NCBI GenBank assembly: GCA_937988745.1
Contig: CALKAR010000183.1
Coordinates: forward strand, 1-63,699
Length of the DNA stretch: 63,699 nt
Source: an uncultured Peptococcaceae bacterium
GTDB taxonomy: Bacteria > Bacillota > Limnochordia > Darwinibacteriales > Darwinibacteriaceae
Reading direction: 5' to 3'
Shown here: positions 51,548-59,795 of the stretch, piece after piece
How the letters are laid out: every line of letters starts with the position of its first letter
Position numbering within the stretch: the first letter of the stretch is position 1
Translations under genes and position numbers: made by a program
The notes under the pieces: generated by a model
What the model was told of the DNA's origin: nothing
Databases searched by the model: none
The model's input: the letters and a program-made list of their open reading frames with translations, nothing else

Positions 51548-51829
51548 ATGTTAGAAGCTGCAATTGCAATCGCTGCGATTGCCATCGGAGCAGGACTCGC
51601 AGTAAGTATTGGCGCTATTGGATCCGCCGTTGGCGAAGGTTATGTTGCCGGTAAAGCGGTAGAAGCTATCGGTCGCCAACCAGAAGCCGAAAACTCCATT
51701 CGGACTACCATGATTCTCGGGCAGGCGATTACCGAGTCGACCGGTATCTACTCGCTGGCTATTGCCCTGTTGCTGATTTTTTCCTTCGGAATGCCTTTAG
51801 TTGAGCGCTTACTGGAACTACTCGGCTAA
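51548..51829 (+). CDS. atpE: ATP synthase F0 subunit c, two-carboxylate type
   Basis: This 93-aa proteolipid has two helices joined by the polar loop GRQPEAENSI. The ion site shows Glu 30 (in AVGEGYVAG) and Glu 63, followed by Ser 64 and Thr 65 (in ITESTGIYSL). The second-helix ES-T pattern is that of Na+-binding c subunits. The first-helix position, Gln in Ilyobacter and Propionigenium, is Glu here, as in the two-carboxylate Na+ rings described for Fusobacterium. The strongest ribosome site of the operon, AAAGGAGGGAAAGAA, precedes the ATG, as expected for a subunit needed in many copies. Confidence 0.95.
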   Translation: MLEAAIAIAAIAIGAGLAVSIGAIGSAVGEGYVAGKAVEAIGRQPEAENSIRTTMILGQAITESTGIYSLAIALLLIFSFGMPLVERLLELLG

Positions 51830-51835
51830 ATTGAT

Positions 51836-51864
51836 AATTGGGTGCAGTGCAGCTGCACCCAATT
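51836..51864 (+). promoter_or_regulatory. Intercistronic hairpin between atpE and atpF
   Basis: AATTGGGTGCA (51836-51846) pairs perfectly with TGCACCCAATT (51854-51864) around loop GTGCAGC. It is followed only by CTTTG, so it is not a full terminator. It probably protects the atpE 3' end or lowers downstream expression. Confidence 0.7.
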
Positions 51865-51894
51865 CTTTGAATCAGATTGCAGAGGGTGAGACTG

Positions 51895-52392
51895 TTGTTC
51901 AATGCCACGGAGTTTCTCCAGCAAACAGTAAATTTCCTAATATTGATGTTTATCTTACACCGCATACTCTACAAGCCTGTCCGGAAGTTTATGGATGAAC
52001 GGACAGCTCAGATTGAAAACCAGATCCGTTCTGCTGAAGAGCAGAAAGCGGCCGCAGAGAAAATGCGCCAAGAACTGGAGGTACAGCTGGCTGAACAAAG
52101 CCGCCAAGCCAGAGAGTATATTGATGAAGCGATCAAGCGAGGCGAAGCGCTTCAAGAAGAGATCGTTGCCAAAGCTAAGCAAGAAGCGGAAGAAATTAGG
52201 CAGAAAGCCATTCTCGATATTAACCTAGAAAAGGAAAAAGCTTGGGCTGAGCTTAAAGAAGGAGTTGTACAGCTCTCTTTTGAGCTGACAGAAAAAGTCC
52301 TTCGTGGTTCCTTAGACAAAGAGACACACGAGCGCTTGATTAAAGATGCGCTGGAGAACTTAGATGATGCTCAGTTAGGTGAACCAGTATGA
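51895..52392 (+). CDS. atpF: ATP synthase F0 subunit b
   Basis: The 165-aa protein has an N-terminal helix (about 6-24, FLQQTVNFLILMFILHRI) followed by PVRKFMDERTAQIENQI and a long charged coiled coil (about 30-130) that forms the peripheral stalk. TTG 51895 follows GAGGGTGAG at a suitable distance. A single b gene is present, with no b'. It overlaps atpH by 4 bases (ATGA). Confidence 0.93.
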   Translation: MFNATEFLQQTVNFLILMFILHRILYKPVRKFMDERTAQIENQIRSAEEQKAAAEKMRQELEVQLAEQSRQAREYIDEAIKRGEALQEEIVAKAKQEAEEIRQKAILDINLEKEKAWAELKEGVVQLSFELTEKVLRGSLDKETHERLIKDALENLDDAQLGEPV

Positions 52393-52910
52393 GCAAGGTA
52401 ATTGCTAAGCGATACGCTCAAGCACTTTTTGACGTTGTAGACGAAAAGCAGTTAGAAGGAATTGCAGTGGAGCTGTTCGCGATCAGTCAAGCTATGCAGG
52501 ATAAGGAGGTCGCCCGCGTGTTTGCTGATCCGCGCACGCCGCAGGATTTCAAGGAAAAACTGCTTTTGAGCACCCAGCCTTCCCCTCCAGTGGAGGCACT
52601 GCTGCGTGTGATGTTGAGCAAACGACGGCTGAATATATTATGGGAAGTGGCTGACGCTTTCCGTGAATTGACTTATTCGGCACAGGGCAAGACTATCGCA
52701 GAAGTTGTAAGCGCTGTTCCTCTGCCTTCTGAAACCATTGATGCTATCCGCAGTAAACTGTCTAAACTCACTGGCAAGACAGTAGAGATTAAGACCAAAA
52801 TTGATGAGAAGCTGTGGGGCGGATTTGTTGTCCGCATCGATGGGAAGGTCATCGACGGCAGCCTCGCAGGTTCACTCCAACGGCTGAGGCAGCAACTGCT
52901 TATCAGTTAA
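52389..52910 (+). CDS. atpH: ATP synthase F1 subunit delta
   Basis: This protein of 173 aa links the peripheral stalk to F1. The N-terminal helical bundle starts SKVIAKRYAQALFDVV, and the C-terminal part has VEIKTKIDEKLWGGFVVRIDGKVIDGSLAGSLQRLRQQL, the classic OSCP/delta signature. The operon ends here. The usual atpA, atpG, atpD and atpC do not follow, and a strong terminator and a convergent gene lie directly downstream. Confidence 0.95.
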   Translation: MSKVIAKRYAQALFDVVDEKQLEGIAVELFAISQAMQDKEVARVFADPRTPQDFKEKLLLSTQPSPPVEALLRVMLSKRRLNILWEVADAFRELTYSAQGKTIAEVVSAVPLPSETIDAIRSKLSKLTGKTVEIKTKIDEKLWGGFVVRIDGKVIDGSLAGSLQRLRQQLLIS

Positions 52911-52911
52911 A

Positions 52912-52965
52912 TCAAAAGAAGCTTGGATATCTGCTTTTGCAAATATCCAAGCTTCTTTTTTTCTT
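52912..52965. terminator. Bidirectional terminator between atpH and the peptide-binding protein gene
   Basis: AAAAGAAGCTTGGATAT (52914-52930) pairs perfectly over 17 bp with ATATCCAAGCTTCTTTT (52943-52959), with T9 on the right and A4 on the left. It is the strongest terminator in the window. Confidence 0.92.
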
Positions 52966-54691
52966 ACTTATCTACCCAGATGAAGTTCCAGGCGCTGGCC
53001 AGCGATCCAGCAATCGCATCAGGCATACCATTTCGGAGGTGGTCACGCACTGCGATGCTGCGCTCACTAGTCACGGTGTACAGCAGAGGTACCTGTTCAG
53101 CCACAATATCCTGGAATTCGTAGTAGAGTTCACGCCGAACCTCTGGATTCATGGCCCGCTGAGCGGCATACCAGATTTCGTCGATTTTCGCTTCCCACTC
53201 GGTATAAGGCTCTTCCTGAAGCGGATGCCACATGTGAAGGTTCCCGCTGGAAAGCCACACGTTGGAGCCACCATTCGGATCAAATGTTCCAGTGAGTCCG
53301 ATCAAGATAGCATCCCATTCGTAGTTGGAAGTGAGCTTATCAACCAAGACGTTGAAATCAATTGTGTTGAAGTTAAGTGTAATACCGAGAGTAGCTAAGT
53401 CTTCCTGGAAAAGTTCGCCTACAATCTGAGACAGTGTTGAACCTGCCCCTGTCAACAGATCGAACTCGATAATGTTCCCCTGTGGGTCACGGCGTCTTCC
53501 GTCCGAACCTAGGCGGTATCCTGCTTCGTCCAGTTTTGCAGCTGCCAGCTCGAGATCATACGGATAAGTCTTCAGATCTTCCTTCAGGAAGAATGTATTC
53601 CGCATGCTGATCGGGCTGTTGAGGGCATATCCCTGTCCGTTCATTGCCATATCGAGAATCGTCTCTTTGTCCAAGGCATGGGCCAAGGCCTGACGGAATT
53701 TCACGTCACTAAACCAAGATAACTTGGGCTCAGGTACAGCACTTGGATTTTGGTTCAAAGCGATGAAATACGTGCCCGGATCAGGACCAGCAGAGATGAT
53801 ATCCCATGGACTGAAATCTTCACGGTCAAGAAATTCAGGGAAGTGAGTCGAAGGGATGTTCATATAGTCGAACTCACCATTGAAGAACGCCAAGACCGAT
53901 GTGTCAGTATTTTGGTAGTAACGGAACACAATTTGATCCAGGTATGGCAGACGGTTGCCAGCTGAATCGAATTCATAGTAATTTGGATTCCGCTCTAAGA
54001 TAAGCTCTTGGTCAACCCGGTAAGAAGCAATCCGCCATGCGCCTGTACCTACAACCTCGCTTGGGTCACTAGCCAGGCCCCACATTTCGTGGTAACGGCC
54101 TTCTTCAAAAGCTTCACCTAGGAGGTGATAAGGCACAATGTTTGCACCGATACTGTACATAATTGGAGCATGCGGCCGAGGCAAAGTAAATTTGACCGTA
54201 TATTTATCGATTTTCTCGACTTTCATCGGCTGCCCATCAATCAGCAGGCCAGAGCGGGCATTAGAACCCACATTGACATCGTAGATTACATCAAAGGTGA
54301 ACACTACGTCATCTGCAGTGAACTCAGTACCATCATGCCACTGCACACCACGACGCAGGTGGAAGACGATCTCTGTTTCATCTTCACTGATTTCCCAGCT
54401 TCGAGCCAGCTGTGGCTGAGGTTGTCCTGTTTCGCGGTCTAGCGATACAAGACCTTCAAAGACATGGTCCAAAACATCGCTGCTGGAGGTTTCTGCAGCG
54501 CGGTGTGGATTGTAGGTCTTAGGCCCTGCAGTCCCGCCGGAAACAGTCATGCTGCCTCCGTAGCGCCCGATGGTTCCTCCATATCCTTCAATGTCCACAA
54601 TCAACGGATCAACTAATTCGACAGCACTTACTAGGCCTGTGCTGCCAATCAAAAACACAGCAAGAATGAGTGCGAATAATCCTCTTTTCAT
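52964..54691 (-). CDS. Extracellular solute-binding protein, family 5 (peptide/oligosaccharide)
   Basis: The product has about 575 aa. The signal peptide (about 1-23, ending GLVSA) lacks a lipobox cysteine. Domain I starts with GPKTYNPHRAAETSSSDVLDHVFEGLVSLD. The cluster-C signature LARSWEISEDETEIVFHLRRGVQWHDGTEFTADDVVFTFD is at about 102-140. Such proteins bind peptides, nickel or oligosaccharides. It is the last gene after two permeases, and AAAGGAGAT precedes the ATG. The substrate cannot be assigned. Confidence 0.9.
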   Translation of the reverse strand: MKRGLFALILAVFLIGSTGLVSAVELVDPLIVDIEGYGGTIGRYGGSMTVSGGTAGPKTYNPHRAAETSSSDVLDHVFEGLVSLDRETGQPQPQLARSWEISEDETEIVFHLRRGVQWHDGTEFTADDVVFTFDVIYDVNVGSNARSGLLIDGQPMKVEKIDKYTVKFTLPRPHAPIMYSIGANIVPYHLLGEAFEEGRYHEMWGLASDPSEVVGTGAWRIASYRVDQELILERNPNYYEFDSAGNRLPYLDQIVFRYYQNTDTSVLAFFNGEFDYMNIPSTHFPEFLDREDFSPWDIISAGPDPGTYFIALNQNPSAVPEPKLSWFSDVKFRQALAHALDKETILDMAMNGQGYALNSPISMRNTFFLKEDLKTYPYDLELAAAKLDEAGYRLGSDGRRRDPQGNIIEFDLLTGAGSTLSQIVGELFQEDLATLGITLNFNTIDFNVLVDKLTSNYEWDAILIGLTGTFDPNGGSNVWLSSGNLHMWHPLQEEPYTEWEAKIDEIWYAAQRAMNPEVRRELYYEFQDIVAEQVPLLYTVTSERSIAVRDHLRNGMPDAIAGSLASAWNFIWVDK

Positions 54692-54766
54692 TTCTATCTC
54701 CTTTCTACTATGGCTGAAAGTAATGCCTAAAGTTATAGTATTTCCTGCTCTCACCTCCCTTACCGA

Positions 54767-55876
54767 TTAAGCCCGCGTCCGCGGATCAAGTGCATCTCGC
54801 AGGCCATCGCCAAAGAAGCTGTAGCAAAGAACCGTAATAAAAATCATGAAGCCCGGAACCAACAACCACGGATAGCGAGTTAAGGACGATAAGTTTAGAG
54901 CTTCCGAAAGCATGTTACCCCAGCTCGCTAAAGGATGCTGAATCCCTACTCCAATGAAGCTCAATCCCGATTCGGACAAAATGAAACTTGGTATAGAAAG
55001 AGTAGCGTTGACAATCACGTAACTCATGGTGTTGGGCAGTATGTGACGCACGATAATCCGGAACTGCGAACAGCCAATTGCTTCTGCAGCCGTGACAAAC
55101 TCACTCTGGCGGATCGAAAGCACCATACCCCGAATTACGCGAGCCAAGCCGGCCCATCCAATAAAGGCAAGAATTACCGTGATCATCAGGAACCGCAGGT
55201 CAGACGGCATTCCGATAGGCAGTACAGCACTCAGCGCCAAAAGCAGATAAAATGATGGAATAGAAATAATGACCTCAGATATGCGCATCATGATGTTATC
55301 CACTACCCCACCAAAGTACCCTGCGACGCCCCCGTAAATGAGTCCGATAGAGAGACTGATGGTCAGTCCTATGATTCCAATAAATAACGAGCGTCGGCCG
55401 CCAAATGCAAGTCTTGAAAAGATATCACGGCCGTAGCGGTCAGCGCCTAGTAAGAAGATCTTGGCGCCCGAGTCTACACCGAACAGGTGTAGGTCTGTCT
55501 CAAATAGGCCGAGTACCGAATACTTCTCCCCTCTTACAAAGAAATGGATGGGATAAGCTTTAGATGTATCGGGTTCATATCTGTTCCGGACCGGATCAAC
55601 TCGGCGGTAGTTGTAAATATATGGGCGTGTCAGCTTACCTTCTGGTGTAAAGAAATGCACCTTTGTTGGTGGATGGTAGCTTCTCCTACGGTCACTGGTG
55701 GTTTCTCCATAAGGAGCAATGAAGTTGGCAAAAATCGAAAAGAGATGCAGAACAATTAGAATCCACATCCCGATTATTGCCATCTTGTTCTTCTTCAGTT
55801 TCCGCCAAGCCAATTGCCAGGGAGAACGAATTGCTGGCTGTCTTGATGTCTCTGAAGTCTGCTTTGTTTCCTGCAT
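54767..55876 (-). CDS. Peptide/oligosaccharide ABC transporter permease, OppC/DppC type
   Basis: This permease of 369 aa has an N-terminal cytoplasmic stretch, the OppC_N helix (about 33-53), then a long extracytoplasmic insert (about 60-150). Five core helices carry the EAA loop EFVTAAEAIGCSQFRIIVRHILPN at about 255-278. The insert is larger than in Bacillus OppC and is seen in permeases of oligosaccharide-type Opp systems. A 16-base gap separates it from the OppB-type gene. No OppD or OppF ATPase genes are in the window. Confidence 0.9.
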   Translation of the reverse strand: MQETKQTSETSRQPAIRSPWQLAWRKLKKNKMAIIGMWILIVLHLFSIFANFIAPYGETTSDRRRSYHPPTKVHFFTPEGKLTRPYIYNYRRVDPVRNRYEPDTSKAYPIHFFVRGEKYSVLGLFETDLHLFGVDSGAKIFLLGADRYGRDIFSRLAFGGRRSLFIGIIGLTISLSIGLIYGGVAGYFGGVVDNIMMRISEVIISIPSFYLLLALSAVLPIGMPSDLRFLMITVILAFIGWAGLARVIRGMVLSIRQSEFVTAAEAIGCSQFRIIVRHILPNTMSYVIVNATLSIPSFILSESGLSFIGVGIQHPLASWGNMLSEALNLSSLTRYPWLLVPGFMIFITVLCYSFFGDGLRDALDPRTRA

Positions 55877-55891
55877 GTTTTTCTCCCCTCC

Positions 55892-56860
55892 CTACTCGAA
55901 CCGAATGCGCGGATCGCTGACTGCTAAGAGCACATCGGCTATCAAGTTTCCTAAAATTAGCATGACTCCGCCTATGACTAAGTTGCCCATGACCAAGTAA
56001 TAGTCGAGCCCTCGCACGGCAGTGAGCATCAGACTACCGATTCCGGGCCAGTTCATTACAATTTCAGTCAGCGCTGCACCACTTAGAATTGAGCCTAACT
56101 GAAAACCAAACAAGGTAATCAGGGGGTTGATCGCATTGCGTACTGCATGCTTATAGATGACAATCCTTTCCCGCAGACCCTTGGCCCTAGCAGTGGTAAT
56201 GAAATCTTGGCGCAGTACCTCTAGGACATTCGAGCGCATATACCGCATCAAACTGGCCATAATACCTGTGCTCAGAACGAGTACCGGAATTACCATATGC
56301 TTGGCCACATCTGCAACCTGCTGAGCTGTCGTAAATGACTCGAACCCAACGCTGGTCATACCGCCAATAGGCAAATTTATGCCCGAATTGGTTACGACAT
56401 ACAGAAGGAGCAGACCCAGGAACCAGTTTGGAATAGAAACGCCCACGAAAGTAAAAAAGGTGAGCACCCGGTCGCTCCACGAATACTGCTTCACAGCGGA
56501 ATGGATACCGATAGGCAGTGCGATTACCCACGCAATTAGGGTAGACACTCCTGAGAGCAGCAGTGTATTAGTAATACGCTGCCCGATCACCCATGTAACC
56601 GGCGCATGCCACAAGAAAGAATGTCCCATATCAAAACGAAGCAGCTGGCCAAGCCATTTCAGATACTGCATATAAGCAGGCTTGTCCAGCCAGAACCGAG
56701 CTCGCATAGCCTCAAGAACTTCCGCACTAACATCTGGATTCATCTGCATTGCTGTCAAAAAATCACCAGGCGCTAGCTGCATGATCAAAAAACTCAAAGA
56801 AGAAATTCCCAATAACATGGGAATCATGTAAAGCAAGCGCCGCGAAATATAGCGAAACAT
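55892..56860 (-). CDS. Peptide/oligosaccharide ABC transporter permease, OppB/DppB type
   Basis: The product has 322 aa. The first helix is IPMLLGISSLSFLIMQLAPGD (about 13-33), and the EAA loop is QDFITTARAKGLRERIVIYKHAVRNAI (about 216-242). Six helices are present in total, typical of OppB. GGAGGTAATTGT precedes the ATG. It leads a three-gene operon with OppC-type and family 5 binding protein genes, divergent from the SNF2 helicase gene. The 166-base gap holds an inverted repeat CTCGA-N6-TCGAG (near 56906-56921) that might be an operator. Confidence 0.9.
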   Translation of the reverse strand: MFRYISRRLLYMIPMLLGISSLSFLIMQLAPGDFLTAMQMNPDVSAEVLEAMRARFWLDKPAYMQYLKWLGQLLRFDMGHSFLWHAPVTWVIGQRITNTLLLSGVSTLIAWVIALPIGIHSAVKQYSWSDRVLTFFTFVGVSIPNWFLGLLLLYVVTNSGINLPIGGMTSVGFESFTTAQQVADVAKHMVIPVLVLSTGIMASLMRYMRSNVLEVLRQDFITTARAKGLRERIVIYKHAVRNAINPLITLFGFQLGSILSGAALTEIVMNWPGIGSLMLTAVRGLDYYLVMGNLVIGGVMLILGNLIADVLLAVSDPRIRFE

Positions 56861-56957
56861 CTACAATTACCTCCTACGACTTCTGCTGCATCCTCTTGTC
56901 GATTCTCGATAATATTCGAGGTCGTTCGACAAAGTCCTGCTAAGTTCGGGGAAAATG

Positions 56958-56986
56958 TTACGATTAACACCGCGCCAATTTATAAC
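56958..56986 (+). promoter_or_regulatory. Candidate promoter of the SNF2-yqhG operon
   Basis: TTACGA (56958-56963), 17 bases, TATAAC (56981-56986). The predicted start is about 35 bases before the SNF2 GTG codon. Confidence 0.5.
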
Positions 56987-57027
56987 TTCAGCATGTTTGG
57001 GAACACTGTCTAAGAGGTGGTGATGCT

Positions 57028-58830
57028 GTGGAATCCCTTTTCCCCATTAGTGTACCCATACTGATGGGAACAAAAAAAGTGCAGCAGGATCCAGGACCTG
57101 AGTTTACTGAGCCCATACCGCTGGGTAAGTTTAGTGTGCAGTTTTCGCGGCACGGACTGAGACATTTGGTTCAGGAAATTAGGCAGCGGCGGTTCGATGA
57201 CTGGCAGTGGTTCCTCCTGGCCCTGCAGGCAGACAGCATCCACTTGGAGCAGCGGCGTCCTAGTCAGCTCTTGGCCGTAGATCACTTGGCAGAGCGCTGG
57301 AAACAAGTTGGAGTCATTCCTTATCCTCATCAGATTAAGACTGCAGAGCGGGTAATCAACGAGATGCGCGGACAGGCTATCCTTGCAGACGAAGTAGGAT
57401 TGGGTAAAACGATCGAAGCTGGACTGATTCTCAAAGAATATATGCTGCGAGGATTAGTGCGCAAGGTGCTCATCTTAACCCCTGCCAGCCTGCTCTGGCA
57501 GTGGTACAGCGAACTCTACGAGAAGTTCGATATAGTAGCAGGTATTCAGCGGACTAAATGGGATTGGGAGTATGCTGATGTGTTAATCGCTTCTCTCGAT
57601 ACCGCAAAACGAGAAGAGCACGCACAGATCATTCGTGAAATTCAATATGATATGGTCATCATTGATGAAGCGCATAAGCTGAAAAACAGCGCTACTGCCG
57701 CATTCAAGCTGGTCAACTCACTACAGAAAAAATTCTGCCTGATGTTGACAGCCACACCTGTACAGAACGACTTGAAGGAACTCTACAATCTAATCAGCTT
57801 ACTAAAACCGGGTCAGTTAGGCAGCTACCGCTCCTTTAAGGCTAAGTTTGTGAAAGATAAGCGAACTCCTAAGAATCCGGAAGAACTCCGGAAGCTTCTT
57901 TCACAAGTGCTTATCCGCAATAAGCGCGGCGAAGGCACCGTGCAGTTTACGAAGCGAATCGTGCACCCGATTGTAGTCAAACTCTCCCCGCCCGAGAAGG
58001 AGCTGTATGATGAAATATCTGCTTTTATCAAAGAAGTGGGACGCAGTGCCTCGTCAATTGGTTCGGTGATCCTCCCCCTCATTACCCTGCAGCGAGAGGT
58101 CTGCTCCAGTTTCTTTGCGGCAGGCATGACAATCCAAAAAATGCTGGAAAAAAATATGGCACAAGCAAGCCCCTCTCTCTTAAGGCTCTTGGAAAAAGCT
58201 GCGTACATCCGGCAAAACAGTAAATGCGACGTCTTGGAACAGCTGCTGCCTACCTTTCAGGGTGAAAAGGTGATCATTTTTACCGAGTATCGCGCTACCC
58301 AAGACTACATCCGTTACCGACTTGAAAGAGCTGGCTACTCAACGGTTGGATTTGATGGACGCCTTTCAAGAGGAAGAAAAGAATACATCAAGCAGCAGTT
58401 CTTCAGAAATGCGCAGATCCTGGTAAGTACCGAATCCGGAGGAGAAGGATTGAACTTCCAGTTCTGCAGTATTATCGTGAACTTCGACCTTCCCTGGAAT
58501 CCCATGCGTCTCGAGCAGCGCATCGGCAGGGTTCATCGTTTAGGTCAAACTCGAGATGTCCATATCTATAACTTAGTCACTGAGAACACTATTGAGGAAC
58601 ACATCATGTTTCTGCTCCACAAGAAGATCAACATGTTCGAAGAAATCATAGGTGAGCTCGATGCAATCCTGCTGCAGCTTAACTTGGATAAGAGCATCGA
58701 GAGCGAAATCATGAAGATCTTCCTCCAATACGATGAAAAGGCTCTGGTCCAAAAACAGCTGGATGAACTAGGAGACAAAATCCTTAAAGGAAAGCAGCAG
58801 ATCCAGCAATCTCATATTGAACTGCTTTGA
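57028..58830 (+). CDS. SNF2-family DEAD/DEAH ATPase (YqhH-like)
   Basis: The 600-aa protein opens with a family-specific segment (about 1-95) and has Walker A DEVGLGKT at 121-128, SNF2 motif Ia LILTPASLLWQWYSEL, DEAH (213-216) and motif III MLTATPVQND. The second RecA-like lobe has STESGGEGLNFQFC, NFDLPWNPMRLEQRIGRVHRLGQ and a Gln-rich charged tail. The closest family I know is Bacillus YqhH, a SNF2 translocase of unknown target. It has no methylase, nuclease or HARP domain. GTG 57028 follows AGGTGGTGAT. Its stop is 20 bases before a yqhG-like gene, giving the same pair as in Bacillus. Confidence 0.88.
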   Translation: MESLFPISVPILMGTKKVQQDPGPEFTEPIPLGKFSVQFSRHGLRHLVQEIRQRRFDDWQWFLLALQADSIHLEQRRPSQLLAVDHLAERWKQVGVIPYPHQIKTAERVINEMRGQAILADEVGLGKTIEAGLILKEYMLRGLVRKVLILTPASLLWQWYSELYEKFDIVAGIQRTKWDWEYADVLIASLDTAKREEHAQIIREIQYDMVIIDEAHKLKNSATAAFKLVNSLQKKFCLMLTATPVQNDLKELYNLISLLKPGQLGSYRSFKAKFVKDKRTPKNPEELRKLLSQVLIRNKRGEGTVQFTKRIVHPIVVKLSPPEKELYDEISAFIKEVGRSASSIGSVILPLITLQREVCSSFFAAGMTIQKMLEKNMAQASPSLLRLLEKAAYIRQNSKCDVLEQLLPTFQGEKVIIFTEYRATQDYIRYRLERAGYSTVGFDGRLSRGRKEYIKQQFFRNAQILVSTESGGEGLNFQFCSIIVNFDLPWNPMRLEQRIGRVHRLGQTRDVHIYNLVTENTIEEHIMFLLHKKINMFEEIIGELDAILLQLNLDKSIESEIMKIFLQYDEKALVQKQLDELGDKILKGKQQIQQSHIELL

Positions 58831-58850
58831 GTACGACTAGGAGGGATAGC

Positions 58851-59795
58851 TTGACACCAGAAGATGCCATCCCACAGCTCGTCTTCAAGTTCTTCCAACT
58901 GTTGGACAAAGAACCAATTCAAATACGCCGCGGTATCTGGCAGGTGTTCTTAGATGAACCGCTGGCTAAAGAATTGGATGGCTGGCGCGCCAAAGAAAGA
59001 CTCTTTCAATTTACCTTTGACCGCAAACTGGCAGATACCTATGGCGCGGAGTTCATCAGTCCCGGCAGCTATCGGCTCGACACAATTCTGCAGGCAATCC
59101 GCAAACAGGCCGCTCTCTCCCGGGCTCACCTGCCCCATGAGCTATTTCATGAACCGAGTATCCGCCGCAGTGTCGAAGACCGCCTCCTGCAGAGCAACTC
59201 CGGTGTGCGTTACTACGTACTTAACCTTGACAACAGCTTTGCGCCCTACTTATGGCTTGTAAGTCAAGTCAGCTACATCACCCATCAGCGCCGAGATGAG
59301 CTGGTGGGTCACTGTATTAACTTGTGTACAGGCCGAGTTATGGTGCCCCCGATCTCAAATCATCTCTTCATCGGAGGAGCTCCTAACACATCACACATCA
59401 GACGGCGCCGCCTGAGCTACAAGCAGGCATACAAGAATCTCTGCCAGCATATCGCATCCGAATTAGAGGAAAAAGACCAAACTTGGGCTGAAGAAGCTTG
59501 GGAAGCCCTTCAGAAGGAAGAAGAAAAACTTGCGCGGTTTTACGAAGGCAGCGATAGTGAAGAGTTAGAGTCTAAGAAAGCGATGCTGAGAGAAAACCAT
59601 GCACCCCGCGTCATGGTAAGACCAGTCCGCGGGGCGCTCTTGTACATTCCTAATTTTACTTATCGCTTAATGGAAGTGGGTTTGACCGAGCGTATACTGA
59701 ACATCACGTATGACCCACTAACCCACGAAATTACCGATTCTGCAGACGTTCAAGCAGCTCGTAAGCAGCCCGCCAAATTGGACCTGCGCCCATGA
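58851..59795 (+). CDS. yqhG: YqhG-like protein, partner of the SNF2 ATPase
   Basis: This soluble protein of 314 aa has no membrane helix. The central YGAEFISPGSYRLDTILQAI is the best match to the YqhG family (PF11079 by memory). VRYYVLNLDNSFAPYLWLVSQVSYITHQRRDELVGHCINLCTGRV is at about 125-170, and an acidic coiled-coil-like stretch lies at about 205-250. The family is about 260 aa in Bacillus, so this one carries about 50 extra residues, mainly in that helical part. TTG 58851 follows AGGAGGGATAGC. Its 3' end overlaps murC by 65 bases on the opposite strand. The function is unknown. Confidence 0.72.
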   Translation: MTPEDAIPQLVFKFFQLLDKEPIQIRRGIWQVFLDEPLAKELDGWRAKERLFQFTFDRKLADTYGAEFISPGSYRLDTILQAIRKQAALSRAHLPHELFHEPSIRRSVEDRLLQSNSGVRYYVLNLDNSFAPYLWLVSQVSYITHQRRDELVGHCINLCTGRVMVPPISNHLFIGGAPNTSHIRRRRLSYKQAYKNLCQHIASELEEKDQTWAEEAWEALQKEEEKLARFYEGSDSEELESKKAMLRENHAPRVMVRPVRGALLYIPNFTYRLMEVGLTERILNITYDPLTHEITDSADVQAARKQPAKLDLRP

